64,000 bases of DNA. Source: an uncultured Photobacterium sp. Its GTDB lineage: Bacteria; Pseudomonadota; Gammaproteobacteria; Enterobacterales; Vibrionaceae. Position 1 is the stretch's first letter. The number at the start of each line of letters is the position of its first letter. A program made the translations under genes and the position numbers. The DNA lies in contig NZ_CANMZV010000005.1 in the NCBI RefSeq assembly GCF_947502415.1, positions 1-64,000 on the forward strand, given 5' to 3'. This document shows positions 16,702-26,781 of this stretch, one piece after another. Below the pieces are notes generated by a model. That model did not search any database and was not told where the DNA came from. It saw only the letters and a program-made list of their open reading frames with translations.

Positions 16702-17946
16702 ATGAAAATCCTCCATACCTCCGACTGGCATCTTGGCCATCAACTGCATGGCTATAACCGCGACTACGAACATCAGGCATTTCTCGACTGGCTGGCAGAT
16801 ACGCTGGAGCAGCAGCAGGTTGATGCCTTGCTGGTAGCAGGCGATATTTTTGACACCGCTAACCCGCCGGCAAGTGCATGGCGAATGCTGTACCGCTTTA
16901 TGGCGCGTTTGGCCAAGAGTATGCCGCAGCTGAATGTGGTAATGATCGGTGGCAACCATGATTCGCCGAGCAAGCTCGATGCTCCGCACGAGTTGCTGAA
17001 AGCGTTTGATTTGCACATGGTCGGTGGGATTCATCGTGACGAGACTGGCAGGCTTGATCATCATCGGATGTTGGTCCCGTTGACGGATAAGTTGGGTGAG
17101 CAGGCGGCTTGGGTTCTGGCGGTTCCTTTTCTGCGCAGTGCTGATCTTCGGACCGAGGATCTTGGTGAGGACGATGATCGCCTGATCAAAGGGGTCGAAA
17201 CCCTGTATGCCGAAATGACTCAGGTTGCCCGGGAGCAAAAAACGTCTTACCAGGCGTTGATAGGTATGGGTCATGCCTATATGGCCTCGGGTAAGCTTTC
17301 AGAAATGTCTGAGCGCCGGGTACTCGGTGGGAACCAGCATGCGCTGCCGGCCTCGATTTTTGCCGATGACATTAGCTATGTTGCCCTGGGTCACTTGCAT
17401 CTGGCCCAGCGTGTCGCCAAGCAGGAGCATATCCGTTATAGCGGTTCGCCATTGCCGCTGTCGATGTCGGAACGGGGGTATAAGCACCAGGTGGTGCTGG
17501 TTGAGTTGGACGGTGAACAAGTCGCTGAGATTGAGCCGCTGCCGATCCCGCGGGTGGTGGATATGCTGAAGGTTCCGGCATCTCCAGCTCCACTGGAGCA
17601 GGTATTGGATGAGCTGGAAGCTTTGGAGGTTGAGGATGTGCCGCGTGAACAGCAGCCGTTCCTGGAAGTTCATATTCTGCTTGATAAGCCGCAGGCTCTG
17701 TTGCGAGAGAAAGTGCTGGGGGCTCTGGAAGGTAAAGCTGTCAGGTTGGCTAAAATTACCCCTCATTACCAGCAGAAGGAACAACAGGAGGGGCTGGGCT
17801 ATCGCCGCTTGTCAGAAGTCTCCCCGCAGCAGGTATTTAATCTGAGTTGGTCGAAAAAATATAACGGTGAGCCGGACGAGACGATGGCGGCAGCGTTTGA
17901 AAGCTTGCTGGTGCAGCTTGAAGACAGCGAAGCGGTTAATTCATAA
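16702..17946 (+). CDS. sbcD: nuclease subunit SbcD (Mre11 homologue)
   Basis: A 414-residue metallophosphoesterase nuclease. With SbcC it cuts DNA hairpins and processes double-strand ends. Metal-binding motifs are clear: DWHLGH, GDIFD, GGNHD and GHLHLA, with the C-terminal SbcD capping domain after residue ~270. I use the Met at 16702 ([12 protein letters not shown]), which matches the family, rather than the Met 16 codons upstream. sbcC follows after 20 bp. The frame is intact and the length is near E. coli SbcD (400). Confidence 0.96.
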   Translation: MKILHTSDWHLGHQLHGYNRDYEHQAFLDWLADTLEQQQVDALLVAGDIFDTANPPASAWRMLYRFMARLAKSMPQLNVVMIGGNHDSPSKLDAPHELLKAFDLHMVGGIHRDETGRLDHHRMLVPLTDKLGEQAAWVLAVPFLRSADLRTEDLGEDDDRLIKGVETLYAEMTQVAREQKTSYQALIGMGHAYMASGKLSEMSERRVLGGNQHALPASIFADDISYVALGHLHLAQRVAKQEHIRYSGSPLPLSMSERGYKHQVVLVELDGEQVAEIEPLPIPRVVDMLKVPASPAPLEQVLDELEALEVEDVPREQQPFLEVHILLDKPQALLREKVLGALEGKAVRLAKITPHYQQKEQQEGLGYRRLSEVSPQQVFNLSWSKKYNGEPDETMAAAFESLLVQLEDSEAVNS

Positions 17947-17966
17947 GTAGTGAGATAATAACAACG

Positions 17967-20900
17967 ATGAAAATTCTAGCGCTACGTGGCGAGAACCTTG
18001 CCAGCTTACAACAGAAATTTGAAATTGATTTTGCCCAAGGACGTCTTGGCGAAGCCGGCCTGTTTGCGATTACCGGGAAAACCGGAGCTGGCAAGTCGAC
18101 CCTGCTTGATGCGATTTGTCTGGCACTGTATGACCGTATTCCCCGCCTGCAATCGAACAAGAAAAATGATGCTGAAATCGGCCGTGATGACGATACCAGC
18201 CGGATAAAAGCTAATGATGTCCGCAGTATTCTTTCCCGCGGCAAAGCCGAGGGCTTTGCTGAGGTAGATTTTGTCGCCAACGACGGCAGCCACTGGCGAG
18301 CCCACTGGCATGTCCGCCGTGCTCGCGGTCGGGCCGAAGGGCGCATTCAGGCATCAGAGCAATGGCTGGAAAGCTTAGAAACCGGACAGCGCTTTGCCGG
18401 GAAAAAGCAGGAATTGCAGACGGAAATGGAGCGCCTGATCGGGTTGTCGTTTGATCAGTTCCGCCGTGCGGTCATGTTGCCACAGGGGGAGTTTGCCGCT
18501 TTCCTGAAAGCCGGTGCAGATGAACGCGCGGCCTTGCTTGAGCGGATGACCGGAGGTGAGATCTATGGTCGCCTGTCGGTTGCAGCCTATGAACGAGCTC
18601 GTGAAGAAAAACAGAAGCTGACTCAGCTGCAAGATAAGCTGGGTGATATTGAACTGTTGTCTGACGATGATAAGCAGCAGTTGGTTGAACAGATCGAGCA
18701 ACTGAAGAAACAGGTGTTGCAATTAGAGTCACAGCTGAATGAATTCAAACAGCATCAGCAAACGCTAAAAACCGAAAAAGTACTCATTGAACGAGTTACC
18801 GAAACCCAAGCGACATGTGCGCAAGCCAAGCAGCAAAAAGTGGCCGCTCAACCTCGCTACGAGTATCTGGCACAGATAGAAAAAGCGCAGCTGGCAAACC
18901 GTGATTTTTCATTGCTGCAACAAATACAAGTACAGTTGGCGAAACTGGCTCAGACGTTGGTTCAGGCTGAAGCTGCTCTGGTAACGGGGATGCAACACTT
19001 AGCCGAGGCTGATTCACGAGCAACAACAGCCCAAGAAGCCTTAAACCAGCTCCAGCAGCAGTGGCATCAGTTAGAGCCAAAAATTAAAGAGGCAACTAAG
19101 TGGGATCAGCAAGCCGACGATTTGCGCCTTCAGTTGAGGGAGCGAGAAAAAGAACTGCGGGAACTGAATGATTTTGCAGCGACACAGAAGCAGCAACTTC
19201 AGCAGATCCAACAGCAGCAGTTGACACAACAGCAACGTCAGCAGCAGCTGTCGATTATTCTAGAGCAAAACCAAACATTTAAACCCGTGGCTGAACAGTA
19301 CGCCTCGGTGAAAGATAATCTTGAGCAATATCTTTCTGCGCACCGTTCCCGTTCTAAACTGAGCAAAGAAAAGCAGCAGATCGAAATTGAACAACAAAAC
19401 CACGAACGTCAGCAAGCCGGTATTGATGAGCAGTTAAAAGCACTGCTGGCTAAGAAATCTGAATGTGAAGAGCAAAGCCAACAGTTCGATCTTGTAGCGC
19501 TGGAGCAATTGCAAACTCAAGAACGTAATCAGTATGCGGAAAAGCAGCAACTTCGTGATGCATTTCGACAAGCGATGTCGGGCACAAAGGAGTGGATGTC
19601 ATTGCTGCAGCAGGCTGAAAAGCTACGGCTTGAACAGCAAGAATTACAAGGGGCTGTTGCACAATCAGAGTTACGTCTGACAACACTTATCCCTGAACTG
19701 GATACGTTGACGATTCAACATAAAGAAGTTGAACGCATGCTGCAGCAAAGCCGCGCAGTAATGAATCTGGGTGATTACCGGAATGAGTTGCAACCTGATG
19801 AAGCGTGTCCGCTGTGTGGTTCTCTCGACCATCCTTATGCCAGTGAAAATCCTATTGTTGATGAATTATTACACACTCAGCAGCAGCGTTTGGACGCATT
19901 GACCAAGCAGCTTCAAGATGGCGAAGCCGAGCGACGTCATTTGCAGCAGGTTATCCCTAAAGAGCAGCAACGAATTGTTGGCTTAAATAATGAGTTGCAG
20001 CAACGTAATTCCGCTATTGAGGATCTTTATCACCAAGACGAAGCGGTGTTGAGCTCATTAAATGTGTCTGATGTCTTGAATGTACATACTGACACTCAAA
20101 CGTTGGAGCGGCAATTAGGGCAATGGCAACAGGATGTCGAGCGAACAGATAATGAATTAACCGCCTTGCAACAAAGCGGTGAACAGCGTCAGCAGCAAAT
20201 TCTGCATGGTCGTCAATTGCAGGATTTGTTGCAGAAAATTCAACAGCAGGAAGCTGGCCTGAAAGATCAACAACATGCTTTGGCTCAGGCCTCGACGCAA
20301 TGGCAAGAACGGCTGCAATCATTGGATGCTCAGAGTACGGTTCAGCAAGATATTCTAACCGCGCGTTCAAGTGCCTTGAATGAGCAATATGGCAGTGATG
20401 TCTGGCTTGAACAGCTAAAGCAACTTGGCTCAGAGCAATTTTTCTCGCAACTGGAAATTGACGTTAGGCAGTTTGCGGCTAATCAGCAGGAATTGTTGGA
20501 AACCGATAAGCTGTTGGCGGACTTAGCTCCCAAAATTGCCGAGATAGACACGTCGCTGCAAAACGCGCAAAAGCAATGTGCGGATATTGGTGAGAAAGCC
20601 GAGAAGATGAAGCAAGATATTCAGGAAATTTGGCAGCAGCGGGTGGCACTGGTCGGCGAGCAGAATTTACAACAGTTAGAGCTTCAACATAAGCAGACAC
20701 TAAATGCTCAGCAAGATACACTGGCTGAAATACAAGTGGTTCAGCGCAAATCCGGTGAGGCACAAGCTGCGGCTGAGGCGGCGCTCAACAGTGCAAGGCA
20801 ACAGCAAATTGATGCACAGAGTGAGCATCAAGTACTGGCTCAGCGCTGGTTGGATTGGCAAAACAAACTGGATTTGAGCGAACAACAACTGACTGAGTGC

Positions 20901-21812
20901 TTGAGTAAAGATGATGCTTGGCTAACCAATGAGCGTGAAACGTTAAAAGCGATAGAGCAGACGCTATCGTCAGCACAAACGGTGCTAGTGGAGCGAGAGC
21001 AAGCGGTTATTGAACATCAGGAATTAGCTGCAATTTCACATCTTTGGTTTCAGGAACATGGGTTTCAGGAACATGGGCTTAAGGAAGATGGGGTCAAGAA
21101 TAACGAGCTCAATGAACATGATGGATTAGCAGATAGTGCGCAGCAATTTGAGGAACTGCAAGCTCAGTTGCTCGCGGATTGGAATCAGCAGAGAGCGGTT
21201 CTTGATGAGCAATTCTATCAGCAGCGCCAGCGTTTGGATCAAAGCCTAAAAGCCGAGCAGCTATCGGGTGAGCTGACCCAGAAATTGATGACTCAGCAGG
21301 AGCAGACGGAACTATGGCTACAGATGAGTGAGCTGATCGGTTCGGCAACCGGTAATAAGTTCCGTACCTTGGCACAAGGGCTGACTTTGCAGCAGTTGGT
21401 GGTGCTGGCTAACGAGCACTTGCAGGATCTGGCGCCTCGTTATGCGCTTCAACCAGTGCCGGGAAGCCCGCTGGCACTACAGGTGATCGACCATGATATG
21501 GGTGACGAAGTCCGCAGCGTCGAGTCACTGTCCGGTGGCGAAAGCTTCCTGGTTTCCCTGGCGCTGGCATTGGCACTGGCTTCTCTGGCGGCGGATACCC
21601 GTCAGCTGGGTTCGCTGTTTATTGATGAGGGTTTCGGCACGCTTGATCCCGATAGCCTGGAAATGGCGCTGGCCTGTCTGGATGCCTTGCAGGCGGACGG
21701 TCGCCAGATCGGTGTGATTTCACATGTTGGTACAATGGTCGAACGGATCGGCGTGCAGGTTGCCGTGGAAGCTCAGGGTGGTGGCCGTAGCCAGATTGCG
21801 ATACGAGGTTAG
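17967..21812 (+). CDS. sbcC: DNA repair ATPase SbcC (Rad50 homologue)
   Basis: A 1281-residue SMC-like ATPase partner of SbcD. Walker A is GKTGAGKST near residue 38. The zinc hook CPLC has Cys614 and Cys617, close to the middle. The signature is SLSGGES and Walker B is LFIDEGFGTLD. Between them lie very long Gln- and Leu-rich coiled coils. It is over 200 residues longer than E. coli SbcC (1048), the extra length being in the coiled-coil arms. The second arm contains a short tandem pentapeptide repeat at 21046-21120, unexpected in a coiled coil. It is cotranscribed with sbcD. Confidence 0.95.
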   Translation: MKILALRGENLASLQQKFEIDFAQGRLGEAGLFAITGKTGAGKSTLLDAICLALYDRIPRLQSNKKNDAEIGRDDDTSRIKANDVRSILSRGKAEGFAEVDFVANDGSHWRAHWHVRRARGRAEGRIQASEQWLESLETGQRFAGKKQELQTEMERLIGLSFDQFRRAVMLPQGEFAAFLKAGADERAALLERMTGGEIYGRLSVAAYERAREEKQKLTQLQDKLGDIELLSDDDKQQLVEQIEQLKKQVLQLESQLNEFKQHQQTLKTEKVLIERVTETQATCAQAKQQKVAAQPRYEYLAQIEKAQLANRDFSLLQQIQVQLAKLAQTLVQAEAALVTGMQHLAEADSRATTAQEALNQLQQQWHQLEPKIKEATKWDQQADDLRLQLREREKELRELNDFAATQKQQLQQIQQQQLTQQQRQQQLSIILEQNQTFKPVAEQYASVKDNLEQYLSAHRSRSKLSKEKQQIEIEQQNHERQQAGIDEQLKALLAKKSECEEQSQQFDLVALEQLQTQERNQYAEKQQLRDAFRQAMSGTKEWMSLLQQAEKLRLEQQELQGAVAQSELRLTTLIPELDTLTIQHKEVERMLQQSRAVMNLGDYRNELQPDEACPLCGSLDHPYASENPIVDELLHTQQQRLDALTKQLQDGEAERRHLQQVIPKEQQRIVGLNNELQQRNSAIEDLYHQDEAVLSSLNVSDVLNVHTDTQTLERQLGQWQQDVERTDNELTALQQSGEQRQQQILHGRQLQDLLQKIQQQEAGLKDQQHALAQASTQWQERLQSLDAQSTVQQDILTARSSALNEQYGSDVWLEQLKQLGSEQFFSQLEIDVRQFAANQQELLETDKLLADLAPKIAEIDTSLQNAQKQCADIGEKAEKMKQDIQEIWQQRVALVGEQNLQQLELQHKQTLNAQQDTLAEIQVVQRKSGEAQAAAEAALNSARQQQIDAQSEHQVLAQRWLDWQNKLDLSEQQLTECLSKDDAWLTNERETLKAIEQTLSSAQTVLVEREQAVIEHQELAAISHLWFQEHGFQEHGLKEDGVKNNELNEHDGLADSAQQFEELQAQLLADWNQQRAVLDEQFYQQRQRLDQSLKAEQLSGELTQKLMTQQEQTELWLQMSELIGSATGNKFRTLAQGLTLQQLVVLANEHLQDLAPRYALQPVPGSPLALQVIDHDMGDEVRSVESLSGGESFLVSLALALALASLAADTRQLGSLFIDEGFGTLDPDSLEMALACLDALQADGRQIGVISHVGTMVERIGVQVAVEAQGGGRSQIAIRG
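21046..21120 (+). repeat. 15-bp tandem repeat inside sbcC
   Basis: GGTTTCAGGAACATG occurs twice exactly (21046-21060 and 21061-21075), then as GGCTTAAGGAAGATG (21076-21090) and two more diverged units to 21120. Each unit is five codons, so the protein reads GFQEH GFQEH GLKED GVKNN ELNEH and the frame is kept. It lies in the C-terminal coiled-coil arm. Confidence 0.9.
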
Positions 21813-21971
21813 AACAAATATTCCTAGGCTAGAACACTTCGAGTGTTAGAGCATTCTGAGCTTAGAAAAAGCAGAATGGTGGGTTTGCTGGTTCCGTCGG
21901 GCGAGCTCAACTAGATAAGCTATTGCTTTGATAATGTAATCCAATACATATGGTTTTGTTTTTATCGCGTC

Positions 21972-21993
21972 AGGTCACAAAAGTGTCATAATT
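21972..21993 (+). promoter_or_regulatory. Pho box upstream of phoB
   Basis: Two direct repeats, AGGTCAC (21972-21978) and GTGTCAT (21983-21989), are spaced by four A/T bases. The 11-bp period and match to the PhoB site (CTGTCAY-n4-CTGTCAY) suggest PhoB autoregulates phoBR. It ends 53 bp before the phoB start codon. The rest of 21813-22046 shows nothing I can name. Confidence 0.75.
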
Positions 21994-22046
21994 AAAACAC
22001 ATAATGGCGCTCGACAGACAACAACTATTACTAGGTATAAATCACT

Positions 22047-22736
22047 ATGGTAAGACGGATTCTTGTTGTAGAAGACGAAGCACCAATCCGCGAGATGTTG
22101 TGTTTTGTTCTTGAACAGAAAGGGTATGAGGCGGTTGAAGCCGAAGATTTTGATTCTGCGCTGGAAAAAATTGTAGAGCCTTATCCTGAGCTGATTTTAT
22201 TGGACTGGATGCTTCCTGGTGGTTCGGGGATCAACCTGCTCAAACATCTTAAGCGTGATGAGATGACTCGTAAGATCCCGGTCGTTATGCTGACAGCCCG
22301 TGGTGAAGAGGAAGATAAGGTACGCGGTCTTGAAGCCGGTGCGGATGACTATATTACGAAGCCTTTTTCACCCAAGGAGTTGATGGCTCGTTTGAAGGCG
22401 GTTATGCGTCGGGTGTCACCGACATCGCTGGAAGATGTGATTGATGTTCAGGGCCTGAAATTGGATCCGGTTTCTCACCGTGTTACCTCGAACGAGGAAC
22501 CGCTGGATATGGGGCCGACAGAGTTCAAAATGCTGCATTTCTTTATGACACACCAAGAGCGTGTGTATAGCCGTGAGCAGTTGCTGAACAATGTTTGGGG
22601 AACCAATGTCTACGTTGAAGACCGTACTGTTGATGTTCATATTCGTCGCTTGCGTAAGGCACTTGAGACGGGAGGACACGATAAGCTGGTCCAAACGGTT
22701 CGAGGTGCTGGCTATCGATTCTCGACCCGTATTTAA
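22047..22736 (+). CDS. phoB: phosphate regulon response regulator PhoB
   Basis: A 229-residue OmpR-type response regulator. The receiver domain (residues 1-120) has the acidic pocket VVEDEA, the phospho-acceptor Asp in DWMLPG (Asp53) and the lysine in KPFSPKE. The C-terminal winged helix carries [12 protein letters not shown] and [14 protein letters not shown]. It activates genes with Pho boxes under phosphate limitation, including the ones seen here before phoB and pstC. Length equals E. coli PhoB (229). phoR follows after 77 bp. Confidence 0.97.
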   Translation: MVRRILVVEDEAPIREMLCFVLEQKGYEAVEAEDFDSALEKIVEPYPELILLDWMLPGGSGINLLKHLKRDEMTRKIPVVMLTARGEEEDKVRGLEAGADDYITKPFSPKELMARLKAVMRRVSPTSLEDVIDVQGLKLDPVSHRVTSNEEPLDMGPTEFKMLHFFMTHQERVYSREQLLNNVWGTNVYVEDRTVDVHIRRLRKALETGGHDKLVQTVRGAGYRFSTRI

Positions 22737-22813
22737 CTGAAATACGGGAGCTCGCTAAAAGCTGAAATTAAGAACGGAAGATGGTGTGCGCTTTCGTTGT
22801 GATGGAGTGATAA

Positions 22814-24118
22814 ATGGTTGAACGGCTATCGTGGAAAAAGCTGGTATTGGAGCTGGCCTTTTTCTACTTGCCTTGGATCGTACTGGGACTGATTTTTGGC
22901 TATATGCCTTGGTTCCTCTTGGTTGCCACCTGGATCCAGCTAATCTGGCATTTTCATAATCAATTGAAAATGTCCAATTGGCTGTGGAAGGATCGCAGCC
23001 TGACTCCGCCATCGGGCTCCGGCAGTTGGGAGCCATTGTTTAACGGGCTTTACCGCCTGCAACAGCGTAACCGTCGTCGCCGAAAAGAGCTGGCGACCCT
23101 GATCCGACGTTTCCGTAATGGTGCGGAATCTCTTCCTGATGCTGTTGTTGTTTTTCGTAGCGAAGGAAATATTGTCTGGTGCAATAAGCTGGCTCAGCAT
23201 CTGTTGGGGTTCCGTTGGCCAGATGATGCCGGTCAGCCAATAAGTAACCTTCTGCGCAGCCCGGATTTTGTTCGTTATTTAGCTAAACAGTCTTTTGATA
23301 CTCCGCTGGAAATCACTTCCCCGCTTAATTACGACCGGACATTAGAGCTGAGGATTATGCATTACACCGAGGGTGAATACCTGATGGTGGTGCGGGATGT
23401 ATCCCAGGTTAAGCAGCTTGAGGGGATGCGCAGAAATTTCTTCGCCAATGTTTCTCATGAGCTGCGAACCCCAATGACGGTATTGCAGGGATACCTCGAG
23501 ATGTCCAAGGACCCTGAAATGTTGGTCGGCCCTATGTGGGATAGAGCGCATGGGGTGATGACTGAGCAGTTGTTGCGGATGAATTCTCTGGTCGAGCAAT
23601 TGCTGACGTTGTCCAAAATTGAGGCTGCACCGAATATCGAGCTGGATGAAACCGTTGATGTGCCGGCAATGCTTGATATTCTGGAAAAAGAGGCGGTTTC
23701 CCTTAGTGGTGGTGATAAGCATCTTTTTACTTTCGAGATTGATACATCACTTAAGGTGCTGGGGGATGAGGATCAGCTGCGCAGTGCGATCTCCAATCTT
23801 GTTTACAATGCTGTGAAACACACCCCGAAGAATGCCGAAGTTTCAGTTCGATGGTATTTGTCACCAACTGGACCGAGGTTGGAAGTGAAAGACAGTGGAG
23901 AGGGGATTGAGCCTCAGCATATTCACCGTCTGACGGAGAGGTTCTATCGGGTTGATAAGGCCCGATCGCGGGAAACCGGTGGAAGTGGCTTGGGTTTGGC
24001 TATTGTGAAGCATGCCTTGAGTCATCATGACTCTCATTTGGAGATTGAAAGTGTGGTAGGCGAAGGCAGTACTTTTTCCTTCACTTTGCCGCAGCGGTTA
24101 GTTGCTCAAGCTGCTTAG
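22814..24118 (+). CDS. phoR: phosphate regulon sensor kinase PhoR
   Basis: A 434-residue inner-membrane histidine kinase that phosphorylates PhoB. Two N-terminal transmembrane helices (about residues 10-45) with almost no periplasmic loop are followed by a PAS region ([17 protein letters not shown]). Then come the HisKA box [14 protein letters not shown] with the phosphorylated His and the ATPase motifs [17 protein letters not shown] and [10 protein letters not shown]. It works with the Pst transporter and PhoU encoded at 29698-35133. A terminator follows. Confidence 0.96.
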   Translation: MVERLSWKKLVLELAFFYLPWIVLGLIFGYMPWFLLVATWIQLIWHFHNQLKMSNWLWKDRSLTPPSGSGSWEPLFNGLYRLQQRNRRRRKELATLIRRFRNGAESLPDAVVVFRSEGNIVWCNKLAQHLLGFRWPDDAGQPISNLLRSPDFVRYLAKQSFDTPLEITSPLNYDRTLELRIMHYTEGEYLMVVRDVSQVKQLEGMRRNFFANVSHELRTPMTVLQGYLEMSKDPEMLVGPMWDRAHGVMTEQLLRMNSLVEQLLTLSKIEAAPNIELDETVDVPAMLDILEKEAVSLSGGDKHLFTFEIDTSLKVLGDEDQLRSAISNLVYNAVKHTPKNAEVSVRWYLSPTGPRLEVKDSGEGIEPQHIHRLTERFYRVDKARSRETGGSGLGLAIVKHALSHHDSHLEIESVVGEGSTFSFTLPQRLVAQAA

Positions 24119-24172
24119 TCACCAAGTTGGGTGTGAAACTATCGGGACAAAAAGTAAGAGTGAGATAAAAGC

Positions 24173-24194
24173 AAGCGGCCCTCTGGCCGCTTTT
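24173..24194 (+). terminator. terminator of phoBR
   Basis: aagcggcc and ggccgctt form an 8-bp stem with loop ctct and a short T run. It lies 54 bp after phoR and separates phoBR from the PstS-like gene. Confidence 0.8.
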
Positions 24195-24227
24195 GCTGTT
24201 TGAAACCAAAAGGAATGAATGTAGCTG

Positions 24228-25187
24228 ATGGTAGCGACGCTGAGAAAACTGGGATGCTTGTTGGTGCTGCTTGCTAGCTGGGGAGCTCTGGCGGCTGATC
24301 ATGATCTGCCTGAATACAATAAGGTGAGCGGTATTTCCGGTAATTTGTCTTCGGTTGGCTCTGATACGTTTGCTAATCTGATGACCTATTGGTCCGAAGA
24401 ATTTAAACGGATATACCCGAGTGTTAATGTCCAGGTGCAGGCTGCGGGTTCATCAACAGCTCCGACGGCCTTGACGGAAGCAACCGCTCAGTTGGGGCCG
24501 ATGAGCCGGGCAATGAAAGCGCGGGAAATCGAAGCTTTTGAGCAGGAGCATGGCTATCGGCCGACGGCTGTGCGGGTCGCGATTGATGCTTTGGCGGTGT
24601 TTATTCATGAGGATAATCCGCTAAAGGGGATTAATTTTGCTGAGCTAGATGCCATTTATTCCCGGACATTGCGCTGTGGCGGTACGGAGTCAATTACCCG
24701 CTGGGGTCAGCTAGGTCTGACGGGCAGCTGGGAGGATCGCGGTATTCAGCTATTTGGTCGAAATTCGGTATCCGGAACCTATGGTTACTTTAAGCAACGG
24801 GCGCTATGTCAGGGGGACTTCCGTAATAATGTGAATGAGCAGCCGGGCTCGGCTTCTGTCGTGCAGTCGGTGTCGAGTTCGCTCAATTCGATTGGGTATT
24901 CGGGGATTGGCTACAAGACGACAGGGATCCGGGCTATTCCTGTTGCTCGTGAAGGGGATGATTACGTTGAAGCGACGATTGAGAATTCGATTAATGGTCG
25001 TTACCCGTTAGCTCGTTATCTGTATATCTATGTCAACAAGCATCCTAGCATGCCGATACCACCGCTGGATGCCGAGTTTATCCGGTTTATTCTCTCCCGC
25101 AGCGGGCAGGATATCGTTGAAAAAGATGGCTATGTGCCACTACCGGCCACAATTGTTGCTGCGGACTTGGAAAAGCTAGGGCTGTAG
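24228..25187 (+). CDS. periplasmic phosphate-binding protein, PstS family
   Basis: A 319-residue secreted solute-binding protein of the PstS/PBP family. A signal peptide covers about residues 1-22 (cut near ALAADHD). Conserved parts for phosphate binding include [30 protein letters not shown] and [13 protein letters not shown]. It lies between phoR and the convergent ppx and probably delivers phosphate to the PstCAB permease at 29698-34410. I found no second pstS in the pst operon itself, so this is the best candidate in the window. Its own Pho box was not evident. Confidence 0.88.
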   Translation: MVATLRKLGCLLVLLASWGALAADHDLPEYNKVSGISGNLSSVGSDTFANLMTYWSEEFKRIYPSVNVQVQAAGSSTAPTALTEATAQLGPMSRAMKAREIEAFEQEHGYRPTAVRVAIDALAVFIHEDNPLKGINFAELDAIYSRTLRCGGTESITRWGQLGLTGSWEDRGIQLFGRNSVSGTYGYFKQRALCQGDFRNNVNEQPGSASVVQSVSSSLNSIGYSGIGYKTTGIRAIPVAREGDDYVEATIENSINGRYPLARYLYIYVNKHPSMPIPPLDAEFIRFILSRSGQDIVEKDGYVPLPATIVAADLEKLGL

Positions 25188-25227
25188 GCAAAACAAAACC
25201 GGGGTTACTTTCCCGGCTTTGTTTGCT
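25188..25227. terminator. terminator between the PstS-like gene and ppx
   Basis: gcaaaacaaaaccggg pairs with cccggctttgtttgc to give a long stem with two imperfections, T-rich on the plus strand and suitable for both directions because of its A/T arms. It lies between two convergent genes. Confidence 0.75.
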
Positions 25228-25284
25228 TCTTTCGTAAGGACTGAGACACGTTACAGCAAACAGCAAATATTAAGCAAGGGGCTG

Positions 25285-26781
25285 TCACGTGATAGCCAGC
25301 TGCCATCCGGCTTTCGCCCAATATTCTTGTTCTTGTTGTAAATCGGCGGCCAATAACTTGTTGTTGGTTTCCCAATCTTTTGGCAGGGTCAACTGCCAGT
25401 CTTCTTTATCAGCTTTAATTTTGATTGTTGGGAGTGGCTCTTCTGTTCGCTGGCCGTTGAGGGCGACAGCTAATCGCAGGGTACGGATCAGTGGGTAAAG
25501 GTGTTTGCGTTTGTAGATGTTCAGTTCCGGCATTTCATCGAGTTTCAGGCTCTTGCGTTGAAAACGAACCAAAGTTGCCAGCACGGTTTGTTGCTCCAGG
25601 TTAAACCCCGGCATGGTGCTGTAGCGTAGCAAGTAGGCCGAATGGCGATGAAAGCCCGGATAGGTGATACTCAACCCGACTTCATGGAGCAGTGCGCCCC
25701 ATCCGAGCAGGGTGGATAATTCCGATTTAGCCAGCCCAGGTTGCGGTTCGATCTGGCTGTAGAGCATTTCAGCTGTATCTTTTACCCGTTTGGCCTGCTC
25801 CATATCAACATGATATTGAGCCGCCATGGCGTCGGCGGTACGGGTTCGGATATCACTGTGGCGGAAGCGATCTTCCATTTCATAGAGGAGTCCTTCCCGC
25901 AAGGCGCCATCTGAATAGCTCATTTGCTCGATCTTGAGTGAACTGAAAACGGCGCTGAGGATAGCGACTCCGGCCGCAAACACGGGCTTGCGATCATCGC
26001 TCAACCCTTGGAACTCAAGGTCTTTTGCTGTTTTGTAGCTTAGGATTTTGTCTGTTAGCTGGTTGAGCCGCTTGCTGGTAATGATGCCGTCGGAGTGCCC
26101 CATACCAATCAGTACTTCGCGAATAGCCTTTATGGTGCCAGATGAGCCGACTGCGTATTTCCAGCCTTTTTTGCGGTATTGGCTGGCAATGCTTTCCATT
26201 TTTTGCTCGGCTGCCAGTGTGGCTGCAGCCATATTTTTTGCGTTGATTTTGTCTTTGACGAAGTAGTATTGGTTATAACTGACACAGCCCATGTGCTTGC
26301 TGTAGGCCAGATGGGTATCAAATTTTTCTCCGATGACAAGTTCGGTACTACCACCACCGATGTCGACAACCAGTTTTCGGTCATTTTCCGGTTGGGTGTG
26401 AGCAACGCCGAGGTAAATTAAACGAGCTTCTTCGGTGCCTGGAATTATTTCTATCGGATAGGGAAGAAGGCATTCTGCGCGCTTGAGAAAAACGTGGGCA
26501 TTTTGCGCCTGACGCAGCGTGTAGGTAGCGGCAATTCGGACATTCTCGGGTTCGAAGCCCTGTAGACGCTCAGCAAACATCGCCAAACAATTCAATCCAC
26601 GCTGGATAGCGGCCTGATCGAGGTTTTGGTGAATATCCAGCCCGGAAGCCAGATGAACACGCTGTTTGTGCCGACTGATTATTTGCAAGCTTTGTCCGAC
26701 TATCCGGGCAACGACCATATGAAAACTGTTTGAGCCAATATCGATCGCTGCAACTTCGCGTGGGCGTGGATTCTCAATCAT
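25285..26781 (-). CDS. ppx: exopolyphosphatase PPX/GppA
   Basis: A 498-residue enzyme that removes phosphate from the ends of polyphosphate. It has the actin-like ATPase fold of the PPX/GppA family: [14 protein letters not shown] near residue 14, [19 protein letters not shown] motif as [14 protein letters not shown], and [11 protein letters not shown]. The C-terminal HD-like half ([21 protein letters not shown]) is also present. It overlaps the end of ppk by eight bases, as in the usual ppk-ppx operon. Confidence 0.95.
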   Translation of the reverse strand: MIENPRPREVAAIDIGSNSFHMVVARIVGQSLQIISRHKQRVHLASGLDIHQNLDQAAIQRGLNCLAMFAERLQGFEPENVRIAATYTLRQAQNAHVFLKRAECLLPYPIEIIPGTEEARLIYLGVAHTQPENDRKLVVDIGGGSTELVIGEKFDTHLAYSKHMGCVSYNQYYFVKDKINAKNMAAATLAAEQKMESIASQYRKKGWKYAVGSSGTIKAIREVLIGMGHSDGIITSKRLNQLTDKILSYKTAKDLEFQGLSDDRKPVFAAGVAILSAVFSSLKIEQMSYSDGALREGLLYEMEDRFRHSDIRTRTADAMAAQYHVDMEQAKRVKDTAEMLYSQIEPQPGLAKSELSTLLGWGALLHEVGLSITYPGFHRHSAYLLRYSTMPGFNLEQQTVLATLVRFQRKSLKLDEMPELNIYKRKHLYPLIRTLRLAVALNGQRTEEPLPTIKIKADKEDWQLTLPKDWETNNKLLAADLQQEQEYWAKAGWQLAIT

